Shown one piece after another: positions 58,186-64,000 of a stretch of DNA of 64,000 nucleotides. A program made the position numbers and the translations under genes. Every line of letters begins with the position of its first letter. The stretch's first letter is position 1. Where the stretch lies: positions 5,766,001 through 5,830,000 of the forward strand of contig JAVHKY010000015.1 in the NCBI GenBank assembly GCA_035079385.1. The letters are read 5' to 3'. The notes under the pieces are model-generated. The model saw only the letters and a list, made by a program, of their open reading frames with translations. It was not told where the DNA came from and ran no database searches. Origin of the DNA: Aspidiotus rigidus (lineage: Eukaryota > Arthropoda > Insecta > Hemiptera > Diaspididae).

Positions 58186-58408
58186 AACCTTTATACGGCT
58201 TTTCCATGTCGGCGCATTGCATACGTATTCTTCTACGTGTTATCGAAATGGTAGTATCTCTAACATTGCTCTTATGGCAAACTACTCCACAAGGAAAATG
58301 AGTATGCAATCCAGCAACACCCATAAGAGCAATGTTAGAAATACTACCATTTCGATAACACATAGGAGAATACGTATGCAATGCGCCGACATTGAAAAGC
58401 CCTAGTGT
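58186..58408. mobile_element. ~220-bp hairpin element
   Basis: 58193-58278 (cggcttttccatgtcggcgc, then ttgcatacgtattct, gtgttatcgaaatggtagta) is the near-perfect inverse of 58318-58405, separated by a ~45-bp loop. Both strands show nearly the same open frame because of this. 58955-59050 contains related words (gaaaataagtacgcaacccc, agcaacgtccc, agtatgcaatg), probably a decayed copy. Confidence 0.8.
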
Positions 58409-61389
58409 TGCGGTTGGTTGCGGGCTAATGCAAAGAGATAACCGTCCGTTACACCTTGTGTCGCAATACTGTTTCATGAAAATTCTAGCGATCAACAAGG
58501 AACGAAATCTTCGTATCAAATCCGGACAATGTATTGTACATGCTTATAAAGCCGATGCTTGTTTTATCTCGAAGGTGGTGTAAAACTACTAGCACCATTC
58601 ATTATTGCTCCTGAAGCAAAAGCTGTCGTAACGAAGAAGCCATACCTCATCAGAATCGCCACTCTCCTCTTTTTTTCAAGTCTTCATTCTCTCCCTTTAT
58701 ATCATTGATCATTGCTGGAGATAGTCAAACTCCCTTCCTTCATGCCCTCTGCTTCAAAATCTGTCTACCTTACATGCGACTCACTCCGATGACTTTACTC
58801 GGCGTCTGTTGTTAGTAAGCGATTAGTTGGCGGCTGTTAGGAATGCGTTTTCGTCCGCGCTGCCCATCTACGCACACGACCTACATACATTCACTTCCTC
58901 CCGCTAGTTTGTGGCGATTCTGACATTGATCTCATACGGCGAAAATCCTGGAATGAAAATAAGTACGCAACCCCAGCAACGTCCCCTACGAAACACCACC
59001 ACCAGATTGATCACAGATAGGAGTATAAGTATGCAATGTGAAACACCGGGAAAACCGTCTTTTGTGACCTTTATAATATTAATCCTCCCACGAGTTGATG
59101 ATAGGTAGAGAGGGGCAGACACACATCTTACATAAATTTACCAATTAATCTAGTAGAAAAGGGTTCAATATTACTAAGACAAATAAAAACAAAATACCTG
59201 GATAACAGCTCATCATATCGCGAACGGACGAACAGACGAACAGGTACCTAACGTAAACGATATACCGCGCAAAAAATAACGACGTACTCGTATCTATAAC
59301 ATCCGCGAGAATGAATTCTAATCTGCACTTCGATGCTGAGGAAAATAATTTCAACTTGAAAGCATCACCGTTCTTATCGACCCCCACTGCACGTGTTTTC
59401 TTCCAAGTAAAACTTTCGCAATAATTTGTGATTTACTTCACGTTATAACCAAGATTACGCGCTTTGAAAAATCTATGATGATTCCCCCCTTTCCTCAACA
59501 CTATATTCTGCTTATCGACGTTGATCGATAAATTTATAATAAGCTCATATGAAGTGCGCAACTCGCAGGGGAGGTGAAGAGAAACCAGAAAATACCGATG
59601 ACGAATTTATGATTTTGGTCGAGTCTTCTGTTGCTTTCTGGACAAAGAAATTTTTTCTCAAAGAACAAATTTGGACTGGTTTTCGGTAACCGAATCATTC
59701 TCGTTTGCGGGGGGTCGTCTTCGAGAGTCGTATATGATCTAATCTCGAAATTTTGCATACACGAGAACATAGGTATACCAAAACATGTAATCAAAACAAT
59801 TAAGAGTGGTTAGGATTTTCACAAATTATTAGGTACGTTTCTTACTTTCGATGAAATTATTTTTCGTCTTTACGAGACACGCTTTTATGGTTCGAATTAT
59901 GATAATGTGTACATCCGTACGTTATTGCAGTGCGTTTTATTCAGCTCGCTTCTTCAGCATTGCATGCTTTCGTAAATTTTAGACCACGAGCGATGTATAA
60001 TTTATCACCAGACTTTCGAAGAATTATGTGAGAAACTCGAACTACCTGTAGTCGCTAAATTGCTTATCATACAAGTCGACGATCACGTTTACCTGATCGG
60101 AACAGTTTAGCTATTCTGGCCATCGAATGGTCAACCAAAGTTCACGTAGGTTGATACAACAATAGCAACCTGTTTACAGTCTAAATATTCAACAAACTAT
60201 CCGAAATTTCCAAATTTCAGCCAGCCAAAGCAGTACGTTTAATCCAACACGCGTTTCAGAAGAAAAAATATTTGATGAATTTTCAGAAATGTAAAATAAT
60301 TAAGGTTTTATCATTATAGTCGTATAAACTTCTCTAAAAAATGAAAATAATTTTCAGTAGTATCAAATTTAGGCTCCGAACAAAAAAATAATAATATTCA
60401 AGGGCAGAAATATTCCTCGTTCACTTTTATGTTAGCTGTTCTTCAAACCTAACCTAGGCCCCAATAATGAGCCGAAATATTTTAATGAGAACGATATTTC
60501 AAAAAAAAGTCGGTGAAATTAGACGAACAAAATATTCAGAGGAATAAATCATTCATTTTGACCATCAAAATAATATTAATAAGACTTCAATTCTATAGTA
60601 TTTTCTGTCACTTTTTTCTTTTTCATCGATCTTGGCGCAGGATCTGTGGAGCTATTTTTGATATAACGTCTCTTTGCTTACGAGAAATCAGTGACTATAG
60701 TAATCGTGACTCAAGAAAAACAAATTAAGAAAAAGAACGAAATTGGGCAGGACACTCGAAAAGGGGAAAACACTTACGATGAAACTCAACATTTCAGACC
60801 GGGTAAACAACAACAGCAACGATACAAAATTTCTCGGGCTTTCATACGAATGACCTCATTCGAAAGGAAATTTTATTTGCGGCAAGTTATATCCTCATCA
60901 ACTCTTCGTCAATCGACTTCATTCTCGAGATATTAACAGGGAACCTGTTTTATCGGTGGGTTTTTCGGAAAAAATGTCCGTCATCCGCCGTCCAGCCGGC
61001 CCACAATCTTAAGGTCGTATCATATGTAACTTGGATGTAGAAATTTTTCTAAGTCTCCCTCCTATCGTGTATGTAAATGGAATAAACAGAATCTTCGAGT
61101 GGATATTTATATCCGTATGCTTAACAATCTGTATTATCTTTACTGTACATCATTACGTACGATACAAGTATGATTATGTTGTATGAAACGGAACAGTAAA
61201 CATCTCTTGAAGCCTTTCCCTGGTCTTCTGATTTACATCAGAAGAGTGATTCGCACTTAACGACCCCTTGCCACATTAGGATGAATCGCTCATCTAAGCG
61301 ACGAAAAATCAAAAAAGTCACCTCGCCAAAATATAATGTAACTTTGAACATCGTTTTGTACCACTTAAGAATCCTGAATTGAATTGACA
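58409..61389. other. Unassigned 3 kb
   Basis: No gene recognised. 60935-61075 holds the aacagggaacctgttttat palindrome and a ctaagtctccctcctatc unit of the dispersed family seen at 47781. Confidence 0.5.
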
Positions 61390-61492
61390 CGGTCCGAAAC
61401 GTTACGGCTCGACATAATGACAGAATACTCAAAGAGTAGAGTAAACGAAAAACCAATTACAAAGACCGCAGATATAAAAGAGAAGATGCGAG

Positions 61493-61522
61493 ATCTTTCG
61501 GTTAACAAACCATCATCGGGCC
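61493..61522 (-). ncRNA. Hammerhead-like motif of PLE-D
   Basis: Minus strand: CCGATGA, stem II TGGTT-tgtt-AACC, GAAAGATC. U to C in the first core box as in PLE-A. It lies ~55-85 nt after the GIY-YIG stop at 61577. A decayed second motif may lie near 61365-61405 (plus strand cctgaattga, ggtccgaaacg). Confidence 0.5.
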
Positions 61523-61576
61523 AAGTTAGAACGCCACTGACCCAGATACGACTCATAAAACAGAATACCAACGAGA

Positions 61577-62806
61577 TCAGGATTGAACGAGCGAGCCCTC
61601 GCGAGGTGACTCAAACTCGTAGACCAATTCAACTAAACCTTCGTCGGGAAAATACCTGTTGAGTACGGTAACATCGTCACTGTTCAGATGACGCACTATT
61701 TCGATATTTTCCAACGCAACGCGCTTGAAGTAAGAATTCTCCTTGAGGAGAAGGGTAGCCGAACCTTCCTTGAAACTATGACCACTGGACATAAGGTGGT
61801 CCGCAAAGGCCGAATCACCCAAATTACCTTTCTTCCAGGCCTTAAGGTGCTCCTCTACTCGAATTCCAAGCTGGCGACCCGTCTCGCCTATATATACGCC
61901 GTTACAATCCTTGCACTCCAATTTGTACACCTCGCTCCTCTCACCCCGCGGGATGGAGTCCTTTAGCCTAACAAACAAACCCTTCACAGTAGTGAGGTTA
62001 TAAAAAGCAGGCCTGAAGCCAAAGGGGCGGAGGACACGAGTCAGCTTGGATGAAAACTCACCCAAAAACGGGAGCTCGATCCAACGTAATCTCTTATTAT
62101 TATTACCACTTAGAACGCGGGGGAGGGAAGTGGTAGAATCAAGGTCCTTCCTCGTAAGTTTTTTACGGACCATTCGGTCAATGTCCAAGTTGACCTCATT
62201 CACAGCGGCCAAGTGCTTAATGGTCGCCAGCTCCTTTTGGAAAGCTGGTTGACTTAGCGGAATGCTAGTCAGTCGATGAATATAACTATTGAAGGCAGCG
62301 ATCTTATGAGAAAATGGACAGAAGGACGATCCGTGGACAACTGTATCGGACAAAGTATCCTTCCTGAATATCGCAAATTCATGGTCCCCATCTCTATCAG
62401 AGATAGTAAGATCCAGAAAGTTTATGGAAGAACCTCCAATTTCTGTAGTGAATTTTATGGAGGGATACATTTTATTCAGATACTGAAGAAACACACCAAG
62501 GAGCTCTTGAGGACCGGTCCACGCACATAATATATCGTCCACATATCGGTGCCAGTAATGGATGTGACTCAGTAGCACTTGGCCAGAGGAAAACAAGTCA
62601 ACCTCAAATCTGGACATAAATATCTCCGAAACGAGAGAGCCCAAAGGAGAGCCGATGGGGATTCCTACCTCCTCAGGAAACTCGTAAAATTTCCCATTGA
62701 ACTTACAGAAGTTAGGGGACCAGCACGCATTAAGGAGGCCAAAAAATTCCTGTATCTCGTTATGAGGAATGTTGAACTTTACAAGTAGGTCACCCATATA
62801 CTGCAT
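61577..62806 (-). CDS. PLE-D RT (C-terminal part) plus GIY-YIG endonuclease, 409 codons
   Basis: Longest unbroken frame in the window. It starts just after RT motif A. Residues 45-60 hold motif B (PEEVGIPIGSPLGSLVS) and 86-95 motif C (HRYVDDILCA). 112-135 is the NKMYPSIKFT and INFLDLTIS region, and 168-190 is HKIAAFNSYIHRLTSIPLS. A linker 239-285 (RLRWIELPFLGEF) precedes the GIY-YIG nuclease at 292-372 (VYKLECKD, YIGETGRQLGIRVEEH, then SYFKRVALENIEIVRH). The first half-motif reads EVY rather than GVY. In an intact element the frame would continue upstream through IPKS into 63614; the mini-PLE now interrupts it. In life it would prime reverse transcription at nicked DNA. As it stands it is a partial protein, and the first Met is not the true start. 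Confidence 0.92.
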   Translation of the reverse strand: MQYMGDLLVKFNIPHNEIQEFFGLLNACWSPNFCKFNGKFYEFPEEVGIPIGSPLGSLVSEIFMSRFEVDLFSSGQVLLSHIHYWHRYVDDILCAWTGPQELLGVFLQYLNKMYPSIKFTTEIGGSSINFLDLTISDRDGDHEFAIFRKDTLSDTVVHGSSFCPFSHKIAAFNSYIHRLTSIPLSQPAFQKELATIKHLAAVNEVNLDIDRMVRKKLTRKDLDSTTSLPRVLSGNNNKRLRWIELPFLGEFSSKLTRVLRPFGFRPAFYNLTTVKGLFVRLKDSIPRGERSEVYKLECKDCNGVYIGETGRQLGIRVEEHLKAWKKGNLGDSAFADHLMSSGHSFKEGSATLLLKENSYFKRVALENIEIVRHLNSDDVTVLNRYFPDEGLVELVYEFESPREGSLVQS

Positions 62807-62826
62807 AGTATGGGACTTTGGTATTG

Positions 62827-62856
62827 GTTGACAATGGTTTATTAATCGAAAGCGCT
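62827..62856 (+). ncRNA. Hammerhead-like motif of the mini-PLE (also at 63457-63486)
   Basis: GTTGACAA, stem II TGGTT-tatt-AATC (one G-U pair), GAAAGCG. The layout is that of the other PLE motifs, but the core box has two substitutions from CUGANGA (C3 to U, G8 to A), so cleavage is unlikely. Confidence 0.4.
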
Positions 62857-62972
62857 CCAGTGTATAATCGTATTTCTGTGGCTTTGTTTAGTTTACTCCT
62901 AGTTTTACCATTTTGAGTATTTCATTCGTTCAGTATGCTTGGCCATAACTTGCAGGACCGTATAAAATCTAT
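62827..62972 (+). repeat. Mini-PLE left terminal direct repeat (pseudo-LTR)
   Basis: 146 bp, identical by eye at every position to 63457-63602. It contains a hammerhead-like motif at its start and the ATG of the internal frame near its end (62935). Identity suggests a recent insertion or conversion. Confidence 0.95.
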
Positions 62973-63399
62973 TAATGACGCTAATGAGGCGTATTTACGG
63001 TTCCTATTTGTAAAGTTTCGAAACCAAAGGCTGTCGTTCACATCCCATATTTGGTTCCTTCGGAAATGCTTGAAATTGCATTTGAAACCAAAGTTTGTTA
63101 AACCGCGTGTTATAAATTGCAGCAACGCCGAGTTCGATAGTGACGAGATGAATCTCCTGGAGAAAGGTCTAAAATTCGGGCTACCCCCCCTCAATAATGC
63201 CGATAAAGAGGGGTCCGAGACCCTCCTCCACAGAGAGAACTCGTACTTCAAACGAACGGCGCTTGAGCACATTGAAATTATTCGACACCTTAATAACGAC
63301 AGCCTAAATGTGCTAAACAGGTACATACCTGATGAGGGATTGATTGAATTAGTTTATGAGTATGATTCACATCGTGATGACTCGCTGGTTCAGTCATGA
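62935..63399 (+). CDS. Mini-PLE fusion protein, 154 residues (RT deleted)
   Basis: Unbroken frame from the ATG inside the left terminal repeat. Residues 1-90 are the PLE N-terminal region (MLGHNLQDRIKSINDANEAY, ending NLLEKGLKFGLPPLNN). After a clean in-frame deletion it continues as KEGSETLLHRENSYFKRTAL and IEIIRHLNNDSLNVLNRYIP to the natural C-terminus DDSLVQS. The RT, linker and the GVY/YIG halves of the nuclease are missing, so no enzyme activity is expected. It may only provide the element's ends. Confidence 0.85.
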   Translation: MLGHNLQDRIKSINDANEAYLRFLFVKFRNQRLSFTSHIWFLRKCLKLHLKPKFVKPRVINCSNAEFDSDEMNLLEKGLKFGLPPLNNADKEGSETLLHRENSYFKRTALEHIEIIRHLNNDSLNVLNRYIPDEGLIELVYEYDSHRDDSLVQS

Positions 63400-63456
63400 C
63401 CTCGTCGGATGTTCTCCTTCCTAGCGGTAATTGGTTTCAGTTGCTTTCATGTCACT

Positions 63457-63602
63457 GTTGACAATGGTTTATTAATCGAAAGCGCTCCAGTGTATAATCG
63501 TATTTCTGTGGCTTTGTTTAGTTTACTCCTAGTTTTACCATTTTGAGTATTTCATTCGTTCAGTATGCTTGGCCATAACTTGCAGGACCGTATAAAATCT
63601 AT
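63457..63602 (+). repeat. Mini-PLE right terminal direct repeat (pseudo-LTR)
   Basis: Identical to 62827-62972. It ends flush with the 12-bp target duplication at 63603. Confidence 0.95.
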
Positions 63603-64000
63603 GGACTTTGGTATGTTGGGAAAGAGGCCGGCTACATCAAATGAGCAGAGGCTAGTACCCGGAGGCAAGGTAACATTTTTGAGCCTCTCGGCCAGAGAAA
63701 CCGAATTTTTAACGGAGTAGGGGGACTCGTACTCGATTCGAGACTTGAACCAACGATCCAAGAACTTGGCCAAAAAATAGGCAGGGGAGGAGACGTGGAG
63801 ACGACAGGCCGCATAGGAGTATTCGTCTTGTGAACTTTCGGCAACCCATAGAGGAGGGGAGGAACAGGGTTAGGTACGAGCAGGGCTTTTTTGAGCGAAG
63901 AACTTTTTATGATAAACTCACTCCCGTTCACAACCTTCCTAACCTCTTTGACGTAGTTAGGAAAGTTAAAAGAGCTATTTTCAATAGCTCGACATTGAGT
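63603..64000 (-). pseudogene. PLE-D N-terminal/RT upstream part (partial, one frameshift)
   Basis: From the window edge downward: NFPNYVKEVRKVVNGSEFII, PNPVPPLLYGLPKVHKTNTP, MRPVVS, then a shift near 63790 and FLDRWFKSRIEYESPYSVKN, LPPGTSLCSFDVAGLFPNIP (motif A Asp present), KS at 63603. This continues as HTMQYMGDLL at 62815 once the mini-PLE is discounted. Confidence 0.88.

Larger units (their letters stand above)
62825..63602 (+). mobile_element. Mini-PLE, internally deleted with two direct terminal repeats
   Basis: A 778-bp insertion inside PLE-D, opposite strand, flanked by ggactttggtat (62813-62824 and 63603-63614). It is bounded by two 146-bp direct repeats, so it has the pseudo-LTR arrangement described for PLEs. 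The interior is a 154-codon fusion of the PLE N-terminus and C-terminus lacking RT and most of GIY-YIG. Presumably mobilised in trans. Confidence 0.93.
61390..64000 (-). mobile_element. PLE-D, Penelope-like element (runs off the window)
   Basis: Minus-strand PLE with an N-terminal/RT part at 64000-63603, interrupted by a mini-PLE (62825-63602), then RT core plus GIY-YIG at 62806-61577 and 3' UTR with a hammerhead-like motif. The 5' end lies beyond 64000. The 3' limit is approximate. Confidence 0.88.

Noticed and set aside
1..64000. tRNA, rRNA or endogenous viral genes
   Set aside because: None recognised by eye. No A/B-box cloverleaf, rRNA core, Gag-Pol with LTRs or viral structural motif was found; a tRNAscan or profile search could still reveal weak cases.

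Overview
This looks like nuclear DNA of an arthropod, most likely an insect. A hemipteran is possible from the general texture, but that is only an impression. The sequence is AT-rich, has small exons with GT..AG introns, and is dominated by transposable-element debris: Penelope-like elements (PLEs), non-LTR retrotransposons of several kinds, hAT, Mutator-like and TA-target MITEs, and Helitron pieces. No prokaryotic gene arrangement, rRNA, tRNA, CRISPR array or virus was seen.

Host gene. One gene can be read completely. It is a minus-strand SLC36-type (proton-coupled amino acid transporter, 'pathetic'-like) gene with nine coding exons from 44570 down to 3008. Its exons join in phase at every GT..AG junction into a 471-residue protein. 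It spans 41.6 kb because three introns are swollen: intron 2 (6.3 kb), intron 4 (24.7 kb) and intron 7 (7.2 kb).

Intron 7 (4393-11603) holds two fragments of one RNase H-bearing LINE family (one split by an AT-rich block) and a TIR-bounded element at 7863-9015 that contains a PLE scrap. Intron 4 (12728-37389) holds the most elaborate structure. A LINE reverse transcriptase is split by a 7-kb foldback element (13344-20347, 11-bp target duplication). One arm of the foldback carries a PLE (PLE-B), which is in turn split by a second PLE (PLE-A, 15507-18571, 13-bp target duplication). PLE-A carries an inverted ~700-bp copy of its own 3' end. Further along are CRE-like tandem repeats split by a MITE, a hAT foldback with a MITE in its centre, a LINE endonuclease fragment, an AT-rich inverted repeat split by another MITE, and a palindromic element with a Helitron-derived core. 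Intron 2 (37737-44069) holds a TCGAC-rich degenerate tandem region, a second copy of the palindromic Helitron-core element with a hAT MITE in one arm, and a LINE fragment.

Upstream of the gene (44606-64000) no other host gene is recognised. The region has a truncated PLE (PLE-C), a ~70-bp satellite with a three-monomer higher-order unit split by a complete 955-bp MULE (9-bp target duplication) and by an R1-like LINE fragment, another LINE 3' end, and PLE-D at the right edge. PLE-D has an unbroken 409-codon RT plus GIY-YIG reading frame. It is interrupted upstream by a 778-bp internally deleted PLE with two identical 146-bp direct terminal repeats.

Recurring themes are PLE-into-PLE nesting with 12-13 bp target duplications, hammerhead-ribozyme-like motifs next to PLE GIY-YIG regions, and a large number of foldback DNAs. 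Boundaries and duplications were read by eye; no alignment or folding program was run.
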